From assembly GCA_002343455.1 (NCBI GenBank), contig DDSR01000135.1, forward strand, positions 1 to 5,114: a DNA stretch of 5,114 nucleotides, written 5' to 3'. The DNA comes from Deltaproteobacteria bacterium UBA2385 (lineage in GTDB: Bacteria; Myxococcota_A; UBA796; UBA2385). The notes beneath the pieces were generated by a model, which ran no database searches, was not told the origin of the DNA, and was given only the letters and a program-made list of their open reading frames with translations. The position numbers and the translations under genes were made by a program. This document shows, piece after piece, positions 1-5,114 of the stretch (the stretch's first letter is position 1; the number at the start of each line of letters is the position of its first letter).

Positions 1-67
1 ATTCTCCGGAGCGCCAGGTCAATCACTCGTTCGACCAATCTAGAAGGCGCCCCGGCTTCATGGGCGA

Positions 68-637
68 CTACACGGCGACGGCACGATCCCAGCCGCTGAC
101 CGGCGGCAGCGGGCGCACCCCGAACAAGCGGAAGAAGGCCGCCATCGCCCGGATCAGGCCGCGCAGGATCGCCGAGTCGGCGTGGGTGCTGCCCTCGCGC
201 ATCGCATGGTCGAGGTGCACCAGGGTCAGGGGAACGGCCTTCAGCGGCAAGCCGGACGGCGAGCGGAAGTGCTGCGCCAGCGGCACGAACTGGTCCTCCA
301 TCCGGGTCCCGTCCATGCTGACCTCGACCACGCACTCCTCGGTCCCCGGGTGCCCGAAGTGGTGGGTGACTCCGGCCGGCACCACCAGCACGTCGCCGGG
401 TCCGAGCTCGTGGCAGCGGCCCTCCATGAAGATCTGCAGCCGGCCCGAGACCACCGCGAAGGTCTCGCTCTCGAAGGGGTGGACGTGTGGGCCCGGGCCG
501 GCCTTTCCGGCGGCGAGCCGCCACTGGAAGGCGAAGCGCCCGTCCGGCCCGCGGGCCGAGGAGCGGAAGAAGAAGCTTTCGCCCGACTCCGGCGTGATCA
601 GGGAGAGGGGCGTCTCAGGGAGCGGGGTGCTGGTCAC
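68..637 (-). CDS. Cupin-domain protein (single-domain, quercetinase-like small cupin)
   Basis: A 189-residue protein with one conserved cupin beta-barrel. Cupin motif 1 is visible as H51-x-H53-x4-E58-x6-G65 (HVHPFESETFAVVSG). Motif 2 is G81-x5-P87-x-G89-x2-H92, with H96 where the consensus has Asn. The three His and one Glu are the usual metal ligands (H51, H53, E58, H92), so a metal-binding site looks intact. The C-terminal 70 residues lie outside the core and include a helical stretch (about 150-172). Translation starts at GTG 637, preceded by AAGGAGG (642-648) at a 4-nt spacing. There is no signal peptide, so it is probably cytoplasmic. It is divergent from a TetR regulator, and the -10 region of its likely promoter lies inside a palindrome, so repression by that regulator is likely. 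Small cupins include dioxygenases, isomerases and pure sensors; the substrate cannot be told from sequence. The fold is sure, the reaction is not. Confidence 0.9.
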   Translation of the reverse strand: MTSTPLPETPLSLITPESGESFFFRSSARGPDGRFAFQWRLAAGKAGPGPHVHPFESETFAVVSGRLQIFMEGRCHELGPGDVLVVPAGVTHHFGHPGTEECVVEVSMDGTRMEDQFVPLAQHFRSPSGLPLKAVPLTLVHLDHAMREGSTHADSAILRGLIRAMAAFFRLFGVRPLPPVSGWDRAVAV

Positions 638-658
638 GGGGCCTCCTTCGGGTTAGCG

Positions 659-673
659 GTTATCTTAGATAAC
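659..673. promoter_or_regulatory. Palindromic operator, probable TetR-protein binding site
   Basis: GTTATCTTAGATAAC is a perfect inverted repeat: 7-bp arms GTTATCT and AGATAAC around a central T. It sits in the short gap between the divergent cupin and TetR genes and is strikingly AT-rich against very GC-rich surroundings. TetR-family dimers typically bind 15-20 bp palindromes in exactly this position, so assignment to the neighbouring regulator follows from family knowledge and context. It overlaps the likely -10 regions in both directions, which would let one bound dimer block both genes. Binding itself is inferred. Confidence 0.75.
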
Positions 674-695
674 AGAATGAGGAATCCCGTGTCAA
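666..695 (-). promoter_or_regulatory. Probable sigma-70-type promoter of the cupin gene
   Basis: On the minus strand a consensus -35 box TTGACA (695-690) is followed, after 18 bp, by TATCTA (671-666), a 3-of-6 match to the -10 box that lies inside the palindromic operator. Transcription would begin near 659, giving a leader of about 20 nt that carries the AAGGAGG ribosome site of the cupin gene. The -35 is strong, the -10 weak. The -35 box overlaps the GTG start region of the divergent TetR gene. Confidence 0.5.
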
Positions 696-1363
696 GCCCC
701 CCCCTGCTTCGGGGCGCCGCGCTCCGGGAAGCGCTGGTCGCCGAGACCCTGAACATCATCGAAGCCGAGGGCTTCCCCGCCTTCAACCTGCGGGCGCTGA
801 CCGCGCGGCTGGGCGTCAGCCAGCCGGCCATCTACCGCCACTTCGCCAGCCGGGAGGAGCTCCTGCAGGAGGCCATGATCGCGGGCTGGAGGGCCTCGGA
901 CCGGGCCGCGGTCGAGCACGCGGGCGACGACGAGCCCTACGGCCGCCTGCACCGCCTGGGCGCGGGCTACGTCGCCTGGGGAGCCGCCCACCCAGGCTGG
1001 TTCCGCCTGACCTTCGGCCGCCGCGACGCGCTCTCCTCGCTCGTCCATCGGGTGGACATGGTCTCCGAGGGCCAGCACCTCACCCTGGCGGCCCTCGCCC
1101 GGATCGTCCCGCCCGACGATCCCGCCTTCGGCCCCACCTACCGGAGCTGGTGGGGGCTGGCCCACGGGCTGACCTTCCTGACCATCGAGCGGGTCTTCAT
1201 GCTGGTCGAGGACGACCTGGCCCGCGTGCAGGTCGCCAGCGAGAGCATCCAAACCTGGGTCGAGGGCCTGCGCGCCGTGCGGGGCGAGCCCGGCCCGCCG
1301 ACCGGGCTGAGCTTCGAGCAGCTCTTCGCCGGCCTGCGGCCGAGGGCAAGGGCTGGGGGTTAG
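689..1363 (+). CDS. TetR/AcrR-family transcriptional repressor with WHG-type C-terminal domain
   Basis: A 224-residue DNA-binding regulator. Residues about 10-57 form the TetR_N helix-turn-helix, with the typical ending LTARLGVSQPAIYRHF (37-52) followed by SREELLQEA. The rest is the ligand-binding and dimerisation part. It includes the AAHPGWFRLTFG segment (about 99-110), which resembles the WHG-type TetR C-terminal domain (TetR_C_33 group), and a long amphipathic helix near the end. Start choice: GTG 689 has GAGGA (679-683) upstream at good spacing. An in-frame ATG at 677 would add four residues (MRNP) but has no ribosome site and almost touches the operator. The gene is divergent from the cupin gene across a perfect 15-bp palindrome, which argues for local control of that gene and autoregulation. 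The inducer is unknown. Confidence 0.92.
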   Translation: MSSPPLLRGAALREALVAETLNIIEAEGFPAFNLRALTARLGVSQPAIYRHFASREELLQEAMIAGWRASDRAAVEHAGDDEPYGRLHRLGAGYVAWGAAHPGWFRLTFGRRDALSSLVHRVDMVSEGQHLTLAALARIVPPDDPAFGPTYRSWWGLAHGLTFLTIERVFMLVEDDLARVQVASESIQTWVEGLRAVRGEPGPPTGLSFEQLFAGLRPRARAGG

Positions 1364-1387
1364 GTCCCCTCCTCTTCCCCTGGCGAA

Positions 1388-1549
1388 ACCCTGCTCCTCC
1401 TCCTGCTCAGCCTGCTCGCCTGCGCGCGCCCCGGCCCGGCCCCGGCAGCGGCCTGGACCCGCAGCGAGTACTTCGACCTCCCCCAGCTACACCCCAACCC
1501 AACGGTCGCCGGCCCTCGGCAGGAGTGGTACGCCCGGACCCTGCACGCC
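1388..1549 (+). other. N-terminal coding extension (lipoprotein signal peptide) with no standard start codon
   Basis: The frame of the gene at 1550-1996 stays open back to the TetR stop at 1361-1363. It encodes a hydrophobic run TLLLLLLSLLAC (1388-1423) ending in a lipobox (Leu-Leu-Ala-Cys, Cys codon 1421-1423), then an Ala/Pro-rich linker and WTRSEYFDLPQLHPNP. Third codon positions here are almost all G or C, as in the neighbouring genes. No ATG, GTG or TTG occurs in this frame upstream of 1550. The only candidates are CTG codons such as 1391. A CTG at 1380-1382 in another frame followed by GCG AAA would supply a positively charged signal n-region if one base were missing nearby. So the gene probably starts here, either with a rare start codon or across a sequence error. 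Confidence 0.6.
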
Positions 1550-1996
1550 ATGGGGGAGCCCAGCTTCCTGGAGCTCTCTCGGCGGCCGGGGCGCTGCTAC
1601 CGCTTCCTCTGGCTGCGGACCTGGCACTCCCCCATCAGCGCGCGGATCTGCCGGGTCGACGAGCTCGGCATCGTCGAGCTGCGCCTGCTTGACGGCTTCG
1701 CGCGCCCCGGCGTCCCCCACCGCCTGCGGGCCTCGCGCCGGGTCGTGATCGACGCGGCGGAGTGGGAGCTGCTGGAGGCCCGCGTCCAGGCGGCGGGCTT
1801 CTGGGAGGCGCCGAGGCCAAACCCGCTGCTGGCGCCCGAGCCGGAGGAGGGCTCGCGCTGGGTCTTCGAGGGAGTGCAGGACGGCCGGGTGCAGGTGGTG
1901 GATCTGTACACCCCTGAAGAGGCCGAGTGGGTGGATCTGGGTCTCTACATGATGGCGCTGGGAGGCGTGCGGGTGCCGGAGCGGGAGGTGTACTGA
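1550..1996 (+). CDS. Conserved hypothetical lipoprotein (start probably upstream)
   Basis: ATG 1550 is only the first standard start and gives 148 residues, but coding clearly extends upstream to a lipoprotein signal peptide near 1388, for about 200 residues in all. The ATG falls inside the segment EWYARTLHAMGEPSFLELS and has no good ribosome site. The pattern CYRFLWLRTWHSPISARI near the start and GSRWVFEGVQDGRVQVVDLY near the end resembles, from memory, a family of uncharacterised bacterial proteins that share a Tyr-Arg-Phe-Leu-Trp-Leu-Arg-Thr motif. I know no function for it. With the lipobox it should be membrane-anchored and face the periplasm. It follows the TetR gene on the same strand and ends 7 bp from the convergent epimerase gene, so it may be co-transcribed with tetR; no promoter of its own was seen. 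Confidence 0.7.
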   Translation: MGEPSFLELSRRPGRCYRFLWLRTWHSPISARICRVDELGIVELRLLDGFARPGVPHRLRASRRVVIDAAEWELLEARVQAAGFWEAPRPNPLLAPEPEEGSRWVFEGVQDGRVQVVDLYTPEEAEWVDLGLYMMALGGVRVPEREVY

Positions 1997-2003
1997 GCAA
2001 CCC

Positions 2004-3026
2004 TCAGCCCTTCAGCAGCCCCTGCGCCCGGTACCAGGCGACCGCCTCCGCCACGCCGACCTCCAGCGGCACCTGCTGACGGTAGCCCAGCAGGCGCTGG
2101 GCCTTCTCGCTGCTGCACCAGTTGACGCTCTTCGTCGTCCAGGCGACCGTGCCGCGCGAGAAGACGGGCTTCTTGGTCAGCGGCGTGATCAGCGGGGGAT
2201 GCGGGTAGAGCTTCGCGGCCAGCTCGACCCCCCGACCGCCGAGGAGGGCGAGGCGCTCGGGGATGACGACGAAGCGCAGGCGCTCGCGCCCGGCGGCCTT
2301 GGCGGCGGCGGTGAGCACCTCGCTGATCTTGTAGGAGTGGCCGTCGTTGATGAAGAAGACCTCGCCGACCGCCTCGGGCCGCTCCAGGGCCAAGCGCATA
2401 GCGTGGATGGCGTTGTGCACATTGCAGAACTCCATCCAGACGTCGCGCGAGCCGATGCGGGGGTACCAGCCGGTGGCGGCCAGCTTGAACAGGCGGGAGA
2501 AGATCAGCGTGTTGCCCGGCCCGTAGACCATCGGCAGGCGCAGGACGGTGCCGGGGACGGCGCCGGCGCGGGAGGCGGCGATCACGCGCCCCTCGGCCTC
2601 CAGCTTGGTGCGTCCGTAGACATTGGTCGGTGCGGGCGGGTCGCTCTCGACCAGCGGTCGCTCGCCCCCGGCGGGGCCGACGGCCTCGATGGTGGAGACG
2701 AAGACGAAGCGCCGGGCCTTGCAGGCGGCGGCGTGGTCCAGCAGGTTCTGCGTGCCCTGGACGTTGACCCGCTCGTACTCGTCGTCGCCCTTGTTGTACT
2801 GGAGGCGGGCGATGGCGGCGAGGTGGATGGTGCCCTCGACCGGCGGCAGGGCCAGGACCGCCGCGCGATCGCCGACGTCCACCTCGACCACGCTCAGGCC
2901 GGGGCCGGGGCTGTGCTCCAGGCGCTGGCCGGGCTCGACCAGGGCCAGCACGCTCTGGCCCGCGTCGCGGAGGGTCTTGACGAGGTGGTGGCCGATGAAG
3001 CCGGCGGCGCCGGTGACGAGGATCAT
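2004..3026 (-). CDS. NAD-dependent epimerase/dehydratase (extended SDR family)
   Basis: A 340-residue Rossmann-fold enzyme acting probably on a nucleotide sugar or a similar carbonyl/hydroxyl substrate. The N-terminus MILVTGAAGFIGHHL carries the extended-SDR TGxxGxxG dinucleotide motif (5-12). D50 (EVDVGD) and HLAA (68-71) are the usual cofactor-contact segments. The catalytic set is S111/T112 (FVSTIEAVG) with Y137 and K141 (NVYGRTKLEAE). The C-terminal half is the variable substrate domain and ends in the common LGYRxxVPLxxGVxxxVAWYR pattern. Length is normal for the family. ATG 3026 is chosen because AGGAG (3034-3038) sits 7 nt upstream and it starts exactly at the Rossmann strand; an upstream start at 3092 would add an unlikely Pro/Arg-rich tail. 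The gene is divergent from an O-methyltransferase and convergent with the upstream lipoprotein. UDP-glucose 4-epimerase, 3-beta-HSD-like and reductase roles cannot be separated here. Confidence 0.93.
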   Translation of the reverse strand: MILVTGAAGFIGHHLVKTLRDAGQSVLALVEPGQRLEHSPGPGLSVVEVDVGDRAAVLALPPVEGTIHLAAIARLQYNKGDDEYERVNVQGTQNLLDHAAACKARRFVFVSTIEAVGPAGGERPLVESDPPAPTNVYGRTKLEAEGRVIAASRAGAVPGTVLRLPMVYGPGNTLIFSRLFKLAATGWYPRIGSRDVWMEFCNVHNAIHAMRLALERPEAVGEVFFINDGHSYKISEVLTAAAKAAGRERLRFVVIPERLALLGGRGVELAAKLYPHPPLITPLTKKPVFSRGTVAWTTKSVNWCSSEKAQRLLGYRQQVPLEVGVAEAVAWYRAQGLLKG

Positions 3027-3127
3027 GGGGTGGCTCCTGGGAAGGGCAGGGGCCGGCCTTCTACTCCGCCGGGGAGGCGGGGGGCACCCCATGCCGAAGC
3101 TGGGCTATGGGGCAGGAGAGGCCCCCC

Positions 3128-3829
3128 ATGTCCCACCCCGTCGACAGCATCACCGGCATCCTCCACCCCGCGGTCAAGTCCTACCTCGCCCAGCTCGGCC
3201 AGCAGGCCGACACCTCCGGCGGCAGCCCGATGGACCCCTCCCAGGCCCAGCTGCACCAGCGCCTGGAGTCCCACGCCCTGGAGCGGGGCTTCCCGCTGAT
3301 CGGCAGCGCCTCGGGCCGCTGGCTGGAGCTGCTGACCCGGCTGATCGACGGGCGCCGGGTCTTCGAGCTGGGCAGCGGCTTCGGCTACTCGGCCTTCTGG
3401 TTCGCCCGCGGCGTCGGCCCCACGGGCCAGGTCATCGGCAGCGAGAAGGACACCTGGGAGCTGGAGAGCTTCGATCGGTTGTGGGGTGATCACCCGCTGC
3501 GGCAGCGAGTCGAGATCCACAACCAGGGCGCCTTCGAGGCCCTGGCGGCGACGACGGGCCAGTTCGACCTGATCTTCGTCGACATCGCCAAGAGGGACTA
3601 CCCGGCCGCTCTGCAGGCCGCGGTCCCACGCTTGCGCCGCGGAGGCCTGCTGCTGGCCGACAACGTGTTGTGGGGAGGCAAGACCGCTTCAACCCCTTCC
3701 GCAAGAGACGAGAGCGGCACCGCCGACCTGCGGCTCTTCAACGAACAGATCCACTCCGATCCTCGCCTGCAGAGCCTGATCCTGCCCGCGGGCGACGGCC
3801 TCAGCGTCAGCATGAAGCTGGTGGATTGA
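3128..3829 (+). CDS. Class I SAM-dependent O-methyltransferase, caffeoyl-CoA OMT/COMT type
   Basis: A 233-residue enzyme that should transfer a methyl group from S-adenosylmethionine to a hydroxyl, typically of a catechol-like compound, with a divalent metal. SAM motif I is RVFELGSGFGYSAFWFA (77-93), and E106 (GSEKD) is at the ribose-binding position. The metal-site pattern is present: D152 and K155 (FVDIAKRDY), D178 and N179 (LLADNVLWGG). The family consensus DADK reads DIAK here, so the second acidic residue is lost, but the main ligand is kept. Length is typical. ATG 3128 is preferred because AGGAGA (3114-3119) precedes it by 8 nt; the in-frame ATG 3107 has no ribosome site. There is no signal peptide, so it is cytoplasmic. 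It is divergent from an SDR enzyme, and a shared pathway is possible but unproved. The substrate is unknown. Confidence 0.93.
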   Translation: MSHPVDSITGILHPAVKSYLAQLGQQADTSGGSPMDPSQAQLHQRLESHALERGFPLIGSASGRWLELLTRLIDGRRVFELGSGFGYSAFWFARGVGPTGQVIGSEKDTWELESFDRLWGDHPLRQRVEIHNQGAFEALAATTGQFDLIFVDIAKRDYPAALQAAVPRLRRGGLLLADNVLWGGKTASTPSARDESGTADLRLFNEQIHSDPRLQSLILPAGDGLSVSMKLVD

Positions 3830-3833
3830 GCGC

Positions 3834-4586
3834 TCAGCAGTCCCCCGGCAGCTGGCCCTCAAGGCCCTGATCACACCACCCCGTCTCCTCCTGGCTGTAG
3901 GGCCCGGCGTAGGGGTTCACGGTGAGCGGCTCGTCCTCGCCCTGCTCCCGGCGCAGCTCGAAGTGCAGATGGGGCATGCTGCTCTTGCCGCTGGAGCCGA
4001 CCAGGCCCAGCTCCTGGCCTCGCACGACCTCCTGTCCGGCCTCGACCCTCACGCTGTCTCTCTTCAGATGCCAGTACAAGGTCCGCCAGGCGCTGCCGTC
4101 GGCACCCTGGTGCTGCACGACGACGCTGTTCGAGACCATCTCGAAGCCGTCGCAGTCCACCCCGCCGGACTCCAGGTCGCCATGGCAACGATCGTAGTTG
4201 CCGTCGACCGCCTCCAGCACGACACCGTCCGCCGCGGCCACCACCCGGGCGCTGCCGGCGTCCATCTGGTCGAAGCCACCCCGCAGGATGTAGTCGTTGC
4301 CGCCGTGCTCGTCGTAGCAGTGGGGGAAGCCCCGCCCCAGGTAGTCCAGGCAGATCGCCTGGCCGAGCACGCCCTCGTCCTGGACGACCGGATCGTGGTC
4401 GACCCCCACCAGGGTTTCGAACAGCTCGCGCTCGACCAGCGGGAGGGAGAGCTGCACCGGCAGCCGCAGGACCTCGGGCGCGGGCGAGCCGGTGTCCGAG
4501 GGCCTGGTGTCGCCGGTACCCTCGGGCCCGGTGTCGTCGGAGCCCGGCCCGCTCACCACGCAGGCGACCATCAGCAGGCTGAACAC
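3834..4586 (-). CDS. Lipoprotein with M23 (LytM-type) metallopeptidase domain
   Basis: A 250-residue predicted secreted zinc peptidase, likely cutting or binding peptidoglycan crosslinks. The N-terminus MFSLLMVAC is a very short signal with a lipobox-like end at C9, followed by a low-complexity Asp-Thr-Gly/Pro linker (about 12-38). The M23 core runs from about 85 to 225. H94 and D98 (HGGND) fit the HxxxD motif, H173 is in YWHL, and H206-x-H208 is in SSMPHLHFEL. The strand AADGVVLEAVDG is the usual LytM entry, so the active site looks complete. Six further Cys (79, 90, 134, 145, 238, 250) could form disulfides, fitting a periplasmic site. GTG 4586 is the start, with GAGGAG upstream at 7 nt. 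The signal lacks the usual positive n-region, which is odd. It is convergent with the methyltransferase (4-bp gap) and lies downstream of a phosphatase gene. Confidence 0.9.
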   Translation of the reverse strand: MFSLLMVACVVSGPGSDDTGPEGTGDTRPSDTGSPAPEVLRLPVQLSLPLVERELFETLVGVDHDPVVQDEGVLGQAICLDYLGRGFPHCYDEHGGNDYILRGGFDQMDAGSARVVAAADGVVLEAVDGNYDRCHGDLESGGVDCDGFEMVSNSVVVQHQGADGSAWRTLYWHLKRDSVRVEAGQEVVRGQELGLVGSSGKSSMPHLHFELRREQGEDEPLTVNPYAGPYSQEETGWCDQGLEGQLPGDC

Positions 4587-4593
4587 GACCGGG

Positions 4594-4622
4594 CTCCTCG
4601 GGACGAGCAGGGGCTCATTGTA
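4594..4622 (-). promoter_or_regulatory. Possible -10 box and ribosome site for the M23 lipoprotein gene
   Basis: On the minus strand TACAAT (4622-4617) is a 5-of-6 match to the sigma-70 -10 box in an otherwise very GC-rich gap. It lies 30 nt upstream of the GTG start and 18 nt ahead of the AGGAG ribosome site (4598-4594). Transcription from about 4610 would give a leader of about 24 nt. No convincing -35 box is present 16-18 bp upstream, so an activator or another sigma factor would be needed. The match could be chance. Confidence 0.35.
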
Positions 4623-4644
4623 GCGCCGCGGCGCGGCAGGCGCC
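4623..4644. repeat. GC-rich inverted repeat in the phosphatase/peptidase gap
   Basis: GCGCCGCGGCGC (4623-4634) is a perfect 12-bp palindrome. The outer GCGCC (4623-4627) can alternatively pair with GGCGC (4639-4643) across an 11-nt loop. It lies downstream of the phosphatase stop and just upstream of the TACAAT box of the next gene on the same strand. There is no T-tract on the minus strand after it, so it is not a standard intrinsic terminator. A weak regulatory or attenuating role is possible; in DNA this GC-rich it may be chance. Confidence 0.3.
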
Positions 4645-4676
4645 CCTCCGTCGGTCCACGGGTGGTCGCCCTTTGA

Positions 4677-5114
4677 TCAGGGGTGGCCCAGCTCCGCCAG
4701 CAAGCCCGCGCAGGCCGCCTCGCAGATGTCCAGCACCTCCTCGAAGCCCGCCTCCCCGCCGTAGTAGGGGTCCGGCACCTCCTGCCCGGCCCCGCCGGGC
4801 TGGAAGTCGCGCAGCAGGCGGACCTTGTGGCGAGAGGACTCGCCCGCCAGGCGCAGCAGCTCGCGCTGGTTGTCGCGATCCATCGCCAGGACCAGGTCGA
4901 AGCGCTCGAAGTCCTCGGACCGGACCTGCCGGGCCTGCCCGGAGAGCGGGATGCCGCGGCGGGCGGCGGCGCGGGTGGCGCGGGCGTCGGGGGGCTGGCC
5001 GGCGTGCCAGGCGCCCGTGCCGGCGCTGTCGACCCCGACACGATCCGAGAGGCCGCGCGCGGCGAGCAGGTGGCGCATCACGCCCTCGGCCGTGGGCGAG
5101 CGGCAGATGTTGCC
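4677..5114 (-). CDS. Low-molecular-weight protein-tyrosine phosphatase (5' end outside the window)
   Basis: The visible 145 residues run from GNICRSPTAEG at the window edge to the TGA at 4677-4679. This is the second half of the LMW-PTP P-loop (C-x5-R-S). The Arg is seen, but the nucleophilic Cys and about ten N-terminal residues lie just beyond base 5114. Other family marks are VDSAGTGAWHAGQPPD, the DLVLAMDRDN segment, and the general-acid loop VPDPYYGG followed by a helix EEVLDICEAACAGLL. Length fits the usual 150-160 residues once completed. The in-frame GTG 5081 and ATG 5078 are internal codons, not the start. LMW-PTPs dephosphorylate tyrosine-phosphorylated proteins, often BY-kinases of polysaccharide export, or phosphoarginine; nothing here indicates which. 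It is cytoplasmic. Same strand as the M23 lipoprotein, 90 bp upstream, possibly co-transcribed. Confidence 0.93.
   Translation of the reverse strand, partial: GNICRSPTAEGVMRHLLAARGLSDRVGVDSAGTGAWHAGQPPDARATRAAARRGIPLSGQARQVRSEDFERFDLVLAMDRDNQRELLRLAGESSRHKVRLLRDFQPGGAGQEVPDPYYGGEAGFEEVLDICEAACAGLLAELGHP

Noticed and set aside
1..67. CAATC direct repeat (20-24 and 36-40) and the CTCCGGAG palindrome (4-11) left of the cupin stop codon
   Set aside because: Too short to separate from chance. No hairpin with a T-tract follows the cupin stop, and no coding frame is supportable in these bases.
182..688. N-terminal extension of the TetR frame back to an ATG at 182
   Set aside because: The extension is antisense to the cupin gene, crosses the operator and encodes His/Gly/Ala-rich filler. 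The TetR fold starts after about 689.
692..1252. Minus-strand open frame antisense to tetR
   Set aside because: Low-complexity Gly/Asp/Val-rich product without ribosome site or motifs; the TetR helix-turn-helix is on the other strand.
2199..3299. Long plus-strand open frame (366 codons) antisense to the SDR gene
   Set aside because: It mirrors the SDR gene in a GC-rich sequence where stop codons are rare on the opposite strand. Its product is Gly/Ala/Asp-rich low-complexity with no domain, while the minus strand gives a complete SDR with all motifs.
3963..4676. Plus-strand open frame of 237 codons antisense to the M23 gene
   Set aside because: Shadow of the peptidase gene: no recognisable domain, and the minus strand carries the full M23 active site.
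4653..4679. CCAC-GG-GTGG hairpin after the phosphatase stop as an intrinsic terminator
   Set aside because: Only a 4-bp stem with a 2-nt loop and no T-run on the minus strand.
1..5114. A new defence, mobile or biosynthetic system
   Set aside because: All seven genes fall in common families or an isolated hypothetical lipoprotein. There are no repeats, transposases, integrases, toxin-antitoxin pairs, nucleases or reverse transcriptases, and gene orientation alternates, which argues against one operon-like system.

Overview
This window is a compact, very GC-rich stretch of bacterial chromosome with seven protein-coding genes. Six are complete or nearly so, and one runs off the right edge. I see no RNA genes, CRISPR arrays, insertion sequences, integrases or phage genes. 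The strong G/C bias at third codon positions, two predicted lipoproteins, and an Asp-Thr-Gly-rich linker after one lipobox suggest a high-GC Gram-negative, perhaps a Myxococcota-like (former Deltaproteobacteria) lineage. That placement is inference from style only and is weak.

Left third (1-1363): a cupin-domain protein on the minus strand and a TetR-family repressor on the plus strand are transcribed divergently from a gap of about 50 bp. That gap holds a perfect 15-bp palindrome in an unusually AT-rich patch. A good -35 box lies just beyond it, facing the cupin gene. The simplest reading is a small self-contained regulatory pair: the TetR protein binds the palindrome and represses the cupin gene, and probably itself.

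Middle (1364-3829): directly after the TetR stop codon, in the same frame, comes a predicted lipoprotein of unknown function. Its signal peptide and N-terminal region are clearly encoded, but no ATG, GTG or TTG precedes them; the first ATG lies inside the mature protein. It converges, 7 bp apart, on an NAD-dependent epimerase/dehydratase of the extended SDR superfamily (minus strand). That gene is divergent, across about 100 bp, from a class I SAM-dependent O-methyltransferase of the caffeoyl-CoA OMT/COMT type.

Right third (3834-5114): the methyltransferase converges, 4 bp apart, on a minus-strand lipoprotein with an M23 (LytM) metallopeptidase domain, probably acting on periplasmic peptidoglycan. 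Upstream on the same strand is a low-molecular-weight protein-tyrosine phosphatase whose first residues, including the catalytic cysteine, lie beyond the window edge.

Overall this looks like ordinary housekeeping and accessory chromosome, not a dedicated new system. The points most worth a second look are the cupin/TetR operator-promoter arrangement and the missing start codon of the central lipoprotein.
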